A DNA stretch of 64,000 nucleotides from Bacillus piscicola (GCF_022458745.1 NZ_JAJJJF010000006.1:1-64000); one strand, 5' to 3'; positions 25,218 through 34,719 are shown, counted from the stretch's first letter. A program made the numbers and translations. Notes: generated by a model from the sequence alone, not told the origin.

Positions 25218-25709
25218 TTATTTAACTCGCAAGCGCGGAGGCGGCTGTTTCCGGATTTCTTTCTGTTGCTTTAATGCGGAGGAACAGTTAGGACAAATTA
25301 CAGCTTGCGATGGGATCGGCAGGCAGCAATACGGACATTCTTTCTTACTCATGGCCTCGAGCGGATGCAAATGCGGCTTTTTCCAGCGGTTGATTTGCCT
25401 GACGACGAGAAATACAGCAAATAAAATGATGAGAAAGCGTACGGATGTCGTAAGAAAAAGACCATAATTAATCGTGGCCACGCCGGCTTCCTTTGCTTCG
25501 GCAAGAGAAGGGTACGTCTCGCCGGTTAAGCTGATATGTAAATTCTCTACGTTCATTTTAGAGTATAACAATCCGATTGGCGGGAGCAGTAAGTCTTTGA
25601 CGAGAGAATCCATAAAGTTGCTGAAGGCTGCTCCTAACACCATCCCTACTCCGATATCAATCGCACTGCCTTTTACGGCAAATTGGCGAAACTCGTGAAA
25701 TAATCCCAT
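25218..25709 (-). CDS. mscL: MscL mechanosensitive channel with a C-terminal zinc ribbon
   Basis: Large-conductance mechanosensitive channel, 163 aa. The N terminus (MGLFHEFRQFAVKGSAIDIG) and first membrane helix (VGMVLGAAFSNFMDSLVKDL) are typical, and the second helix is around FLIILFAVFLVVRQINRW. After the usual C-terminal helix comes a tail with CPYC and CPNC, 14 residues between the pairs, which ordinary MscL lacks. The pore releases solutes on sudden dilution. ATG 25709 has AAAGGAG upstream; the frame extends further but without a site. Confidence 0.88.
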   Translation of the reverse strand: MGLFHEFRQFAVKGSAIDIGVGMVLGAAFSNFMDSLVKDLLLPPIGLLYSKMNVENLHISLTGETYPSLAEAKEAGVATINYGLFLTTSVRFLIILFAVFLVVRQINRWKKPHLHPLEAMSKKECPYCCLPIPSQAVICPNCSSALKQQKEIRKQPPPRLRVK

Positions 25710-25831
25710 GTCGTCCACTCCTTTTACTTCTATTCTATGAGAAGCAGCCAGGACTATGAAAAGGAGTAGGGATACGAAATGCATTTCGAAGATTCTAAAC
25801 GTAAAGACCCTAGAAAGGTGTTCCTACGGCC

Positions 25832-26188
25832 TTAACACGATTTCAGGCTGGCCAATTTCCTTGCAATAAAACGAAACCATTCTTTGTTCTTTTCCTCGAG
25901 CGCCTGGTCGATCTGTTCATTCCAAACGCTGCGCTTCATCTCCATGTCTGCTGCATTCATCATGATTCTGCGCTCCAAACAGTTCTCGATATCGTGAAAT
26001 GAAACGAACACTCGGACAGCTCCGTTAATTATTGTGGAAATAAACCAGCCTTTTCCTTCAATATAAAAGCCTTGGTCCGTTATTTGCAATTGGTCTCCCC
26101 GTTTTAAAGAGAAAACTCTCTCCTGCTCATTTTTTACATAATGGATATCCGTAGGAGATGGGTGAACGACAGTAAAATAGGAGTGCAT
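25832..26188 (-). CDS. IDEAL-domain protein
   Basis: 118-aa protein whose last third contains QIDQALEEKNKEWFRFIARKL, a match to the short IDEAL motif found in several Bacillaceae proteins. The N-terminal part has beta strands (FSLKRGDQLQITDQGFYIEG). ATG 26188 follows GGAGGG. No function is established for the family. Confidence 0.65.
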   Translation of the reverse strand: MHSYFTVVHPSPTDIHYVKNEQERVFSLKRGDQLQITDQGFYIEGKGWFISTIINGAVRVFVSFHDIENCLERRIMMNAADMEMKRSVWNEQIDQALEEKNKEWFRFIARKLASLKSC

Positions 26189-26243
26189 GATAATTCCCTC
26201 CGTAACCGATGGTAAATATAAACCGGAAGCTCGGCTGATAGTG

Positions 26244-26840
26244 TTATTTCTGAATAATCACTTGAATGACATGCCCTTTTCCAGTATGCAATAACCCTTC
26301 TACTCTTTCTTGTTCTCCGTAAAAAAAGTGAAGGACGTTGTAGTCATATACCCATGATAGCACATCGTTAGGATGATAAAGCATTTCTTTTACCTTAGGT
26401 CCGCCCGTAAGATAGCGGAGCTGGTCTTCAGAGTAGACTTCAAACATAATGGTGCCACCGCTTTTGACACTGGCAATGATTTTATCAAGGACGGTCTTTT
26501 GGTCTTTCTTCAAAAAGTGGCCGAAGACCATGATCGCACCGTCAAACTTTTCCACTGGGAGAGAGTCATGAATAAGATCGGTTTGAATCGTTTCAACTTC
26601 TACATTAAAACGATTGGCGAGTTTTTTTGTTTTTTGTAAACCGTTTTCCGCGAAGTCAAATGTGGTTACCTCATGATTATGCTGCGCTAAATAGACGGCA
26701 TTCCGCCCCTCTCCTTCCGCAAAAGCAGCAATCTTCTTGTTTCCTCTTAGAAAGTGAGCCTGCTCTTTAACAAATACATTCGGCACTTCTCCATATACAT
26801 ACTCCTCCGCAGAAAAACGATCGTTCCAATGGTTAGACAA
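26244..26840 (-). CDS. Class I SAM-dependent methyltransferase
   Basis: About 198 aa. The SAM-binding loop is FAEGEGRNAVYLA, followed by TTFDFAENGL with the acidic ribose-binding residue and FDGAIMVFGHF as motif III/IV. The N terminus (WNDRFSAEEYVYGEVPN) is of the TehB/tellurite-resistance-like type. TTG 26840 is preferred because AAGGAG lies 9 nt upstream; the ATG at 26870 has no site. The methyl acceptor is unknown. Confidence 0.75.
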   Translation of the reverse strand: MSNHWNDRFSAEEYVYGEVPNVFVKEQAHFLRGNKKIAAFAEGEGRNAVYLAQHNHEVTTFDFAENGLQKTKKLANRFNVEVETIQTDLIHDSLPVEKFDGAIMVFGHFLKKDQKTVLDKIIASVKSGGTIMFEVYSEDQLRYLTGGPKVKEMLYHPNDVLSWVYDYNVLHFFYGEQERVEGLLHTGKGHVIQVIIQK

Positions 26841-26870
26841 AATGAACAACTCCTTATTGAACTTTTTCAT

Positions 26871-27387
26871 AGAGCCCAGTTTTTGTTATCACTACAATGA
26901 CAGTAATCCTCTCATTAGGCAAGAGATCAATTGACGACGACAGTTTCTGCTTTATATTCGTGTATTTCACCTTCCGACCCTTTATGTAAGGTGCGGACTT
27001 TTATGTTAAGAAGTGGGGAGAGGAAGGACTGTCAATCAGCCACCGATGATTCCTAACCATGCTTTTTAAATAAGATCTACCTTTTACTACATCTTTATTC
27101 AGGGGGAAGCACGTATAGTGCTCTCCGTCCAGCAAGGTATAAATATCAATCTGTATTGGTACCTTTCCGAAGGCATCCTGTGAAAATACAGTAAGCAGGT
27201 GAGTATACAACTGGATGACTTCTTCGTTTCTATTTGAAGACCGTCTGGCTTTGCAAGTGTCCGGTCCGCTCAGCGCAATTTATTCTTCATACCATCATTT
27301 CGCATTGATAATCCGTTAGATTTCTTCGGGAAGGAAGACGAGTGTGATGAACGGAGTGATGCTCCCCCTTTTCATTCTTATTCGTGC
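26871..27387. other. 517-bp stretch with one doubtful open frame
   Basis: Between the methyltransferase and DUF2325 genes. The only candidate is a minus-strand frame at 27001-27210 (TTG start; VFSQDAFGKVPIQIDIYTLL, HRWLIDSPSSPH) that looks protein-like. The frame is open further upstream (from about 27275) without an ATG or good binding site. It may be a decayed small gene. No terminator or RNA was recognised. Confidence 0.35.
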
Positions 27388-27669
27388 TTAAACCGCATAC
27401 TTCATCGCTTGGTAGATGGAACACCATGATCGTTTTGCGTAGTAAATCGGAATTGATTCGTCTTTCGCTCGTTCTTTTATTGACTTGGCAAGATTATGAT
27501 TGACATAATCCGTTAATACAAGAATGCAGGTAATGTCAGAGGGGATATTTTTTTTAATCTTTTGTGCCTTCCTTCCATCCATATGTAAGATCTTATCAAA
27601 GCCAACAGCAGAGAGTTTATTAGGAATCAGTCCTAAATGATCAGCACCTACGACAAGAAGTGAACGCAT
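27388..27669 (-). CDS. DUF2325 protein
   Basis: 93-aa protein of the DUF2325 family: MRSLLVVGADHLGLIPNKL at the start (a nucleotide-fold-like beta-loop-alpha) and PIYYAKRSWCSIYQAM near the end. ATG 27669 has GGAGGAG 6 nt upstream. A promoter overlapped by a Fur box lies about 100 bp upstream, suggesting iron control. Function unknown. Confidence 0.75.
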   Translation of the reverse strand: MRSLLVVGADHLGLIPNKLSAVGFDKILHMDGRKAQKIKKNIPSDITCILVLTDYVNHNLAKSIKERAKDESIPIYYAKRSWCSIYQAMKYAV

Positions 27670-27758
27670 ATTTTTCTCCTCCGTTTTCTTTAAATTAGTA
27701 TCGGACAAGCTAATAATGAAATCAAATGAAAACCGTTCTCAGTTGTTTGGTTTTTATT

Positions 27759-27784
27759 GTAAATGATAATCATTTTCATTGTCA
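27759..27784 (-). promoter_or_regulatory. Sigma-A promoter overlapped by a Fur box
   Basis: On the minus strand TTGACA (27784-27779) and TACAAT are separated by 18 bp. The bases 27759-27777 match the 19-bp Fur consensus GATAATGATAATCATTATC at 16 positions (core AATGATAATCATT). This should repress the DUF2325 gene when iron is plentiful. The plus-strand gene starting at 27895 could also be affected. Confidence 0.72.
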
Positions 27785-27894
27785 AGTGTTTAAAAAATGC
27801 TGTCGTGATAAAACAGAGACATGTTTAAAGATAATATAGGAGGGTATCCTCATAAATGCAGAAATAGGTGGCATTGTATCAGGAGGTCATTGTT

Positions 27895-29085
27895 GTGCAG
27901 GAAATAAGAGTTGGCATTATTCCGGCACCAGAATTGCCAGAAAGCATCGCACGTGATTTATTAGATAAATTTCCTGACTATTTTTCCAAATACATTGACG
28001 ATCAAGTCTCTTGGAATGTAGATATATTGGTAGATCCGCTTACTGGGGCAGCGGAAAATGTTAATGATATTATTGATGAAGCGATCATGCGCAGGAAGCA
28101 GAAAAACTGGCATTATGCCATCTGTTTGACGGATCTGCCGATTTTTACAGGCAAAGACATCGTGTTAGCAGATGCCAACTACGAGGAAAGGGTAGCCCAA
28201 GTGTCGCTGCCGGCTTTTGGTTCGGTTCCAATGAAAAATAGAATATGTAATACGATCATCGAACTGTTAAGTGAATTGTATAAAGGTTTTTCGGATATAA
28301 AAGGCGCCAATCAGAATTCCATGCAGGGAAAAGACATGTCTCACAAAGAAAAAAAACAAGTCCATTACTATGGCTTTAAACAGGAGAAGACTCGGAAATT
28401 TTCCTCGATACGAAAAACGAAATTTATACGTAAAGATGAGAAAGTAGATGTTCGTTATATTGTTATTCCGCGTATGAATGGACGTCTGCGCATTTTGTTG
28501 GGAATGACGCATGCAAATCGGCCGTGGACGGTTTTTCCATCCTTTAAAAATGTAATAGCCATCGCTTTTGCAACGGGAGCGTATGGGCTGATTTTCCCTA
28601 CGTTGTGGAAGTTAAGCGCAGCGTTTGCACTTCCACGTCTCCTTGGTTTGACAGCAGTTTCCCTTTTCAGCATGGTTGTATGGGTGACGATCGCGCATGG
28701 CTTGTGGGAAAAACGGACGGCTAAAAGCAAAAAGAAACTACGACGGCTGTATAATACAGCTACTCTCTCAACTCTTAGCATAGCGGTAATGTTTTATTAT
28801 ATTGTCTTAGTGATTCTATTCTTTGGGATGGTTTCTATTTTTGTCCCGCCAGAGTTGTTTGCTGAAGAAGCAGGGTTAAAAGAATCAGCCACGATAGTCG
28901 ACTACGTTAAGCTGGCTTGGCTGGCAGCATCGGTGGCGACGGTAGCCGGCGCGATGGGAGCAGGACTTGAAAACGATGAACTAGTACGTACTATTACGTA
29001 TGGATATCGGCAGAGACGCCGATACAAGGAAATGAACACAGAAAAAGAGAACAGCACGAAACTTACTAGGGAGATAGATCAATAG
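27895..29085 (+). CDS. Membrane protein of unknown function, 396 aa
   Basis: The first 170 or so residues are soluble (EIRVGIIPAPELPESIARDL; HYAICLTDLPIF). Three or four membrane helices follow (around IAIAFATGAYGLIFP, LTAVSLFSMVVWVTIA, IVLVILFFGMVSIF and LAASVATVAGAMGAG), then a basic tail. GTG 27895 has AGGAGGT 7 nt upstream. I know no function for this type. It ends in a clear terminator and is a single-gene unit next to a Fur-type site. Confidence 0.65.
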   Translation: MQEIRVGIIPAPELPESIARDLLDKFPDYFSKYIDDQVSWNVDILVDPLTGAAENVNDIIDEAIMRRKQKNWHYAICLTDLPIFTGKDIVLADANYEERVAQVSLPAFGSVPMKNRICNTIIELLSELYKGFSDIKGANQNSMQGKDMSHKEKKQVHYYGFKQEKTRKFSSIRKTKFIRKDEKVDVRYIVIPRMNGRLRILLGMTHANRPWTVFPSFKNVIAIAFATGAYGLIFPTLWKLSAAFALPRLLGLTAVSLFSMVVWVTIAHGLWEKRTAKSKKKLRRLYNTATLSTLSIAVMFYYIVLVILFFGMVSIFVPPELFAEEAGLKESATIVDYVKLAWLAASVATVAGAMGAGLENDELVRTITYGYRQRRRYKEMNTEKENSTKLTREIDQ

Positions 29086-29090
29086 AAAGA

Positions 29091-29117
29091 AGGCAGGCGA
29101 GAGAGCCTGTCTTTTTT
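29091..29117 (+). terminator. Terminator
   Basis: GGCAGGC and GCCTGTC pair (one G-U) around GAGAGA, followed by six T. It ends the membrane-protein gene. Confidence 0.8.
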
Positions 29118-29239
29118 ATCGTGGGAAACGTTTGTAACATAACGGATTCTAGTTGTAATAGGATGGGAAAGGGTCTGATATATTCTTGTAATCTTTCTAT
29201 GTTAAAGTGACTGTGGATTACAAAAAGGGAGTTGATTTT

Positions 29240-29806
29240 TTGAAGAAGTTACTAACGGTTGCTAGTTTAGCAATCGCCATTTTACTAGGAACGGCTATGG
29301 AAGAAGCTGATGCTGCAAGCAATACATATACAGTAAAAAGCGGAGATACGCTGTACCGTATTTCCTTACATCATGATATGTCAGTGAAAGAACTTAAATC
29401 GATTAATGACCTCTCATCCAATCTTATTTATCCCGGTCAGACTCTTCAGCTTTCTGAAAGTGGGGCGGCCCGTGTTAATTCTGCATCGGACAAACCTTCA
29501 TCGGAACAAAAGGCAATCCGGGAACTGACTGTTTCATCGACAGCTTACACGGCTAATTGCCGAGGCTGTTCCGGAATTACAGCTACCGGTATTAATTTAA
29601 AAGCGAACCCTAATCAGAAAGTTATCGCAGTGGACCCGAATGTTATTCCATTAGGAACTAAAGTACACGTGGAAGGTTACGGCACTGCCATTGCCGGCGA
29701 TACCGGGGGTGCCATCCGCGGAAACAAAATTGACGTATTTTTTAAAGACCGCAGTTCCGCCTTGCGCTGGGGACGAAAACAAGTAAAAATTAAAATTCTC
29801 GAATAG
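29240..29806 (+). CDS. YocH-like secreted LysM + 3D-domain cell wall protein
   Basis: 188 aa. A signal peptide (KKLLTVASLAIAILLGTAM) precedes one LysM domain (YTVKSGDTLYRISLHHDMS, peptidoglycan binding) and a 3D domain with catalytic acidic residues (STAYTAN, DPNVIPLGTKV, GDTGGAIRG, IDVFF). Such proteins are lytic transglycosylase-like cell-wall hydrolases; B. subtilis YocH is a relative. TTG 29240 is chosen for its box (AAAGGGAG). A further in-frame GTG upstream lacks one. Single gene between two terminators. Confidence 0.85.
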   Translation: MKKLLTVASLAIAILLGTAMEEADAASNTYTVKSGDTLYRISLHHDMSVKELKSINDLSSNLIYPGQTLQLSESGAARVNSASDKPSSEQKAIRELTVSSTAYTANCRGCSGITATGINLKANPNQKVIAVDPNVIPLGTKVHVEGYGTAIAGDTGGAIRGNKIDVFFKDRSSALRWGRKQVKIKILE

Positions 29807-29817
29807 AAGAAGAGATA

Positions 29818-29847
29818 CCTGCCTGATCGATTCCAGGCAGGTTTTTT
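29818..29847 (+). terminator. Terminator after the YocH-like gene
   Basis: CCTGCCTG and CAGGCAGG pair perfectly, followed by six T. Confidence 0.9.
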
Positions 29848-29995
29848 ATGTGAGCTTCGTTTTTTTATACATATAGTTATCTAAAAATTATTGACTTTCA
29901 GAATTAAAACGTATAGTATTTTATTAAAACTACTGTCGTTTATTTTACGTCATAACAAAAATCGTAACTTAAAGCCGAGGAGGGATAAAGCAACA

Positions 29996-30874
29996 ATGGG
30001 AGAATTTTTGCAGTTTTCGGTAACAGGGTTAACGATTGGGAGCATTTATGCCATTGTAGCACTTGGTTTTGTCACTATTTATAGTGTTACGAAAGTGATC
30101 AACCTCGCTCAAGGAGAGTTTGTCATGCTTGGTGGCATGATTATGTTTACGTTTTTAAACATAGGAATCAACTATTGGATTTCATTTTTACTAACCCTTA
30201 TTTTGGTTATGATAATTGGCTGGCTGGTGGAGTGGACCATCATTCGGAGAGCTAAAGGGGCGGATCCGATAAGCCTGATCATCTTAACCATCGGAATCGC
30301 TATATTTATAAGGGGTGTTGCAAGCGTCGTATGGGGAAAAGGCCAAGTGCGGATACCTGCTTTTTCATCAAATCAGTCAATCAATATTGGTCCAGCATCC
30401 ATTACGCCGCAGAGTATGTGGGTTGTGTTTATTATGCTTTTAGTTGTTATTTTCCTCTATATACTTATCGATAAAACGATTGTCGGCAAAGCGTTTCAAG
30501 CCTGTTCGGCTAACCCGCCAGCGGCAAGGTTGATGGGAATCAGTCCGGCCCGGATGTCTTCCTTTTCTTTTACCTTAAGTGCAGGGCTTGGTGCACTTGC
30601 GGGACTTGCTGTGGCGCCAATCTTATTTCCTGCTTACGATATGGGGGTCATGCTGGGTATTAAAGGCTTTTCCGCAGCCATCCTCGGTGGTCTCGGCAGT
30701 GCACCTGGTGCGGTTGCAGGTGGTTTGATTATTGGATTCTTGGAGTCATACGGAGCCGGCTACATTAGTTCAGGCTTGAAAGATGCTATTGCTTTTACAG
30801 CCATTTTGCTCATTCTCCTCATCCGTCCAAGCGGCATTCTAGGTGAAAAAAACGTTGGAAAGGGAGGACTGTAA
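29996..30874 (+). CDS. livH: Branched-chain amino acid-type ABC permease (LivH)
   Basis: 292-aa LivH-type permease with about eight membrane helices. The start MGEFLQFSVTGLTIGSIYAI and the motif INLAQGEFVMLGG are typical of the family. GAGGAGGG lies before ATG 29996; the longer open frame lacks one. First gene of a five-gene operon, one-base overlap with the next. The transporter may carry branched-chain amino acids, amides or aromatic acids; the family alone does not decide. Confidence 0.88.
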   Translation: MGEFLQFSVTGLTIGSIYAIVALGFVTIYSVTKVINLAQGEFVMLGGMIMFTFLNIGINYWISFLLTLILVMIIGWLVEWTIIRRAKGADPISLIILTIGIAIFIRGVASVVWGKGQVRIPAFSSNQSINIGPASITPQSMWVVFIMLLVVIFLYILIDKTIVGKAFQACSANPPAARLMGISPARMSSFSFTLSAGLGALAGLAVAPILFPAYDMGVMLGIKGFSAAILGGLGSAPGAVAGGLIIGFLESYGAGYISSGLKDAIAFTAILLILLIRPSGILGEKNVGKGGL

Positions 30875-31890
30875 TGAAGCTTCCAGGGGTGCAGCAGACT
30901 AAGTGGACGGGAGTGGCTATTTTTGTAGGAATTGTTCTAATCTTCCCTTTTGTCATTACCCAGTCCTTCTTGTTAAGCCAAGCAACTTTTACTGGTATTT
31001 ATGTCATTGTTGCATTGGGGCTCGGTCTTTTAATGGGTTATGCCGGGCAGATTTCTCTTGGCCAGGCAGCGTTTTACGGAGTAGGTGCTTACGCCACAGC
31101 TGTTTTGACGACCTCTTATGGGCTAAGTCCGTGGCTGGGCCTGTTATTTTCTATCTTGATACCAGCTCTCCTTGCATACGTGATGGGATATACGATGGCA
31201 CGGCTAAGCGGCTACTATTTGGCAATGGCAACCCTTGCTTTTGGTATCATTATTCACGGAGTGCTCGTAGAATGGCGCGGGGTGACGTTAGGGGCTTCTG
31301 GATTGTACGGGATACCGCAGATTCAATTATTCGGAATGTCGCTGTCACAAGGATTGCCATATTACTATTTTGTGTGGACATTTGCAATCGTTGCTATCGT
31401 CATTTGTCTAAATATTGTGCATTCTCATGTCGGCCGGGCCCTTCGTTCTATTCATGACAGTGAAATAGCAGCAAGCGCGATGGGGGTCAACACAGGAAAG
31501 TATAAGACACAGATATTTGTCTTAAGTGCTATATTGGCAGGAGTGGCTGGCTGGTTATTTGCCCATATGAGCTATAGTATTTCTCCGGGTTCCTTTACGT
31601 TAGACGCCTCTATTATGTTCCTGACGATGGTAGTACTTGGTGGAAGCAGCAGTGTGTGGGGAGCAGTCTTTGGTACTGTACTTATTACCGTCATTCGCAT
31701 TATTGTACATGAATTAGGAGAAACCGTCCCATTTATCACGAGTGACTTTGAACACGTCGTCTACGGGTTGATTCTCATATTGGTCATCGTCTTTACACCG
31801 AGGGGGTTGTTTCCACCAATTGCCGGCTGGTTTACGAGGATAATGAAGCAACGGTTTAGAAAGAACATAGAGCAGACAAAGGCAAGTTGA
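30874..31890 (+). CDS. livM: Branched-chain amino acid-type ABC permease (LivM)
   Basis: 338-aa LivM-type permease. GYAGQISLGQAAFYGVGAYA is the family hallmark near the start, and GASGLYGIP and VLGGSSSVWGAVFGTVL follow. It pairs with LivH to form the membrane channel. ATG 30874 overlaps the previous stop by one base. Confidence 0.88.
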   Translation: MKLPGVQQTKWTGVAIFVGIVLIFPFVITQSFLLSQATFTGIYVIVALGLGLLMGYAGQISLGQAAFYGVGAYATAVLTTSYGLSPWLGLLFSILIPALLAYVMGYTMARLSGYYLAMATLAFGIIIHGVLVEWRGVTLGASGLYGIPQIQLFGMSLSQGLPYYYFVWTFAIVAIVICLNIVHSHVGRALRSIHDSEIAASAMGVNTGKYKTQIFVLSAILAGVAGWLFAHMSYSISPGSFTLDASIMFLTMVVLGGSSSVWGAVFGTVLITVIRIIVHELGETVPFITSDFEHVVYGLILILVIVFTPRGLFPPIAGWFTRIMKQRFRKNIEQTKAS

Positions 31891-31931
31891 AGTTGAAACA
31901 GCAGGATTTCACAAGAGTGAGGTGAAGCGTG

Positions 31932-32717
31932 ATGCTGCAAGTAAAAAATGTAACAAAAACCTTCGGAGGGGTGGTAGCGAACAAAGAAGTCAATTTTTCG
32001 GTTGGGAAAGGAGAAATTGTCGGGCTTATCGGGCCAAATGGGGCAGGGAAAAGTACGATGTTTAACATGATATCTGCTATTTTTCCACCGACAAAAGGGG
32101 AAATTATTTTTCGCGACCTGAATATTGAAAAGAAGTCTACGAACGAAATGGCGCCACTCGGAATTTCGCGTACATTTCAAAATCTACAGATCTTTAAACG
32201 TATGACGGTTGTGGAAAATGTCATGATTGGTCGTCATATTCGCACTAAAACAGGAATGTTGAAAGCCGCACTTAAGTTACCAAGTGCCAAAGATGAAGAG
32301 AGAAAGGCCTATGAGAGTGCGTTAGAATGTATTCATTTTGTCGGGCTTGAAAAGGTTTTAGATCAACAAGCCGGGAATCTCGCGCTCGGAGATCTGCGGC
32401 TTCTTGAACTGGCAAGAGCATTAGCCGTGAACCCTGAACTGCTGTTGCTCGATGAAATTGCAGCGGGGTTGAATCAAAAAGAGTCTAAAGACATGAGCAA
32501 GCTAATCCAGAAAATAAGAGAACAAGGGATTACCGTCTTTGTGGTAGAGCATGATATGGATCTGGTGATGTCTATTTGTGACAAGGTGATCGTTCTAGAT
32601 CAAGGTGAAAAAATAGCAGAAGGAACACCGCAGGAAATACAGGGTAACCAACAGGTCATTACGGCTTACTTGGGAGCAGAGGAAATGGAAGAGGTAAAGC
32701 AGGGGGGAGGTGCATGA
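31932..32717 (+). CDS. livG: ABC ATPase LivG
   Basis: 261 aa. Walker A GPNGAGKSTMFNM, the family-typical insert after it (FPPTKGEIIF), LALGDLRLLELARAL as the signature region, and LLLLDEIAAGLN as Walker B. The signature is LALGD where LSYG is usual in LivG. ATG 31932 has GAGGTGA upstream; a GTG 3 bp earlier is possible. Overlaps livF by 4 bp. Confidence 0.87.
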   Translation: MLQVKNVTKTFGGVVANKEVNFSVGKGEIVGLIGPNGAGKSTMFNMISAIFPPTKGEIIFRDLNIEKKSTNEMAPLGISRTFQNLQIFKRMTVVENVMIGRHIRTKTGMLKAALKLPSAKDEERKAYESALECIHFVGLEKVLDQQAGNLALGDLRLLELARALAVNPELLLLDEIAAGLNQKESKDMSKLIQKIREQGITVFVVEHDMDLVMSICDKVIVLDQGEKIAEGTPQEIQGNQQVITAYLGAEEMEEVKQGGGA

Positions 32718-33454
32718 AAAACGAACAAGTCATTTTAGAAACCAGGGACTTATCTGTTAGTTATGGGGCTATTCAGGCACTCCGACATGTCTCTATGCAC
32801 GTTGAAAAAGGAGAAATTGTCGCCCTGCTTGGTGCAAACGGGGCGGGAAAGACAACGCTTTTGCAAACGCTTTCTGGATTGATAACCCCTGACGACGGCA
32901 CGATTATCTACAGGGGAGTGGAGATGATAGGACAAGAAGCCGAAGAAGTGGCAGCAAAGCATCTGATTCATGTTCCGGAACACCGGCAAGTGTTTCCTAC
33001 GCTGTCTGTCTTAGATAATTTAACATTAGGAGCGTATCACCACTACCGCAAAACCGGGGCAAAAGCAGTAGAAACGGAAATGGAAAAGGTTTTTTCCTTT
33101 TTCCCGATTTTGAAAGAAAGGAAAGAACAGCTGGCAGGAACGTTGTCAGGCGGACAGCAGCAAATGCTGGCGATTGCACGTGGTGTGATGGCGAAACCAT
33201 CCCTTCTTCTCCTTGATGAACCAACACTCGGATTAGCGCCAATTATTGCGCAGGAAGTGCTTGGTCTTGTCGCCGACCTGCGGAATGAATTCGAGACAAC
33301 TGTTCTCTTAGTAGAGCAGAATGTCGTTTCATCACTGCGAATTGCCGACCGCGGTTACGTCATTTCTCACGGAGAGATTGTCAAAAGTGGAAGCGCATCT
33401 GAGTTACGTAATGATAAAGAAATAAAGGAAGCATATCTCGGTCAAAGTGTGTAA
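32714..33454 (+). CDS. livF: ABC ATPase LivF
   Basis: 246 aa. Walker A GANGAGKTTLLQ, signature LSGGQQQMLAIARG, Walker B LLLLDEPTLGLAP. Overlaps livG by 4 bp, consistent with translational coupling of the two ATPases. Followed at 28 nt by the binding-protein gene. Confidence 0.88.
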   Translation: MKNEQVILETRDLSVSYGAIQALRHVSMHVEKGEIVALLGANGAGKTTLLQTLSGLITPDDGTIIYRGVEMIGQEAEEVAAKHLIHVPEHRQVFPTLSVLDNLTLGAYHHYRKTGAKAVETEMEKVFSFFPILKERKEQLAGTLSGGQQQMLAIARGVMAKPSLLLLDEPTLGLAPIIAQEVLGLVADLRNEFETTVLLVEQNVVSSLRIADRGYVISHGEIVKSGSASELRNDKEIKEAYLGQSV

Positions 33455-33482
33455 CAACCAAACTTGCAGGGGGGTTACGAAA

Positions 33483-34703
33483 ATGAAAAAAGGTTTACTA
33501 GTTTTTCTGTTGATGTTGGCGGCTGTAGTGCTTGGAGCCTGTGGAGGAGACAGCGGGACTAGTGAAGAAACCGGCAATGAGGGAGACAGCCCGGAAAGCG
33601 CTGAAGCTGAAAAGGATGCAGAAGAGTATGTACTCGGTGCTATTTACTCGAAAACGGGTCCGAACAGTCCGCTCGGTGAACCGGAATGGAATACGACTGA
33701 AATGTTAGTGGAACAAATTAATGAAGAAGGTGGAATTAACGGTGTGCCACTCCGGGTGGTATTAGCGGACGATGAATCAAGCCAGGAAAAAGCAGTTCAG
33801 GAAATCAACCGTCTTATCAATGACGAAAATGTCCTCGCAGTACTTGGTTCATCAGGAACGACTGAAAGCTTGGCGATGAAAGGGGTGGCGATGCAGAATG
33901 AAGTCCCTATGATCTCTGCGGCAGCGGCGGCTCAGGTGGTAGAACCGGTGGAAGATTCCAAGTGGATTTTTAAAACACCGCAGTCTGACCGATTAGCGGT
34001 CGAGCGTATTTATATGTATTTAAACGATGAAAACATCAGCAAAGTAGGATTATTAACGGATTCGAATGCATTTGGAACGACTGGTCTTGAGCAGCTGGAA
34101 AATCTATCAGGAGAGTACAACATCGAGATTACTGCGAAGGAGAGCTACAATACGCAAGATCCTGATATGAGTACCCAGCTGACCAATATCAATAGTTCCG
34201 GTGCAGAAGCACTCATTGTCTGGGGTACCAATCCCGGACCGGCCATTATTGCAAGTAATCTTGATTCATTAGGATTTGACATGCCGTTTATCGGCAGTCA
34301 TGGCATCGCCAACCAAAAGTTTATTGAGTTAGCGGGAGAGGGCGCAGAAGGGGTCGTTATTCCGACTGGGAAGGCTTTATTCCCTGACCAAATTCCAGAA
34401 GGTGATACACAGTATGATGTTTTGAATACGTATTATGAAGATTACGTAGCAACATTCGATAGTGAACCAACTAACTTCGGTTCCTATGGGTATGATAACT
34501 TAATGCTTGCTGTTGAAGCACTTAAAAATGGCGCAACCGATCGTGCCTCGATCCGTGATTATTTGGAAAATGAGATTAGTAACTGGGTTGGTACAACTGG
34601 CGTGTTCAATCTCTCTTCTGAAGATCACAACGGACTAGAGGCAGACAGCCTTGTCGTCGCCACGGTAAAAGACGGAGAGTGGGTACTGATGGAAGATAAC
34701 TAA
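33483..34703 (+). CDS. Branched-chain amino acid-type binding lipoprotein
   Basis: 406-aa periplasmic-binding-type lipoprotein. Signal MKKGLLVFLLMLAAVVLGAC with lipobox LGAC, an acidic linker, then the type I binding fold (LGAIYSKTGPNSPLGEPEW; INEEGGINGVPLRVV; VPMISAAAAA). ATG 33483 is preferred over the upstream start at 33447 because it follows GGGGGGT and gives a proper signal. Last gene of the operon, so the substrate depends on it: amino acid or small amide/aromatic acid. Confidence 0.86.
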   Translation: MKKGLLVFLLMLAAVVLGACGGDSGTSEETGNEGDSPESAEAEKDAEEYVLGAIYSKTGPNSPLGEPEWNTTEMLVEQINEEGGINGVPLRVVLADDESSQEKAVQEINRLINDENVLAVLGSSGTTESLAMKGVAMQNEVPMISAAAAAQVVEPVEDSKWIFKTPQSDRLAVERIYMYLNDENISKVGLLTDSNAFGTTGLEQLENLSGEYNIEITAKESYNTQDPDMSTQLTNINSSGAEALIVWGTNPGPAIIASNLDSLGFDMPFIGSHGIANQKFIELAGEGAEGVVIPTGKALFPDQIPEGDTQYDVLNTYYEDYVATFDSEPTNFGSYGYDNLMLAVEALKNGATDRASIRDYLENEISNWVGTTGVFNLSSEDHNGLEADSLVVATVKDGEWVLMEDN

Positions 34704-34719
34704 AATAGTAGCAGGGAGA

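Noticed and set aside
29120-29220. WalR box upstream of the YocH-like gene
   Set aside because: TGTAAT and TGTTAA are 7 bp apart instead of the required 5; other TGTAA copies are not paired.
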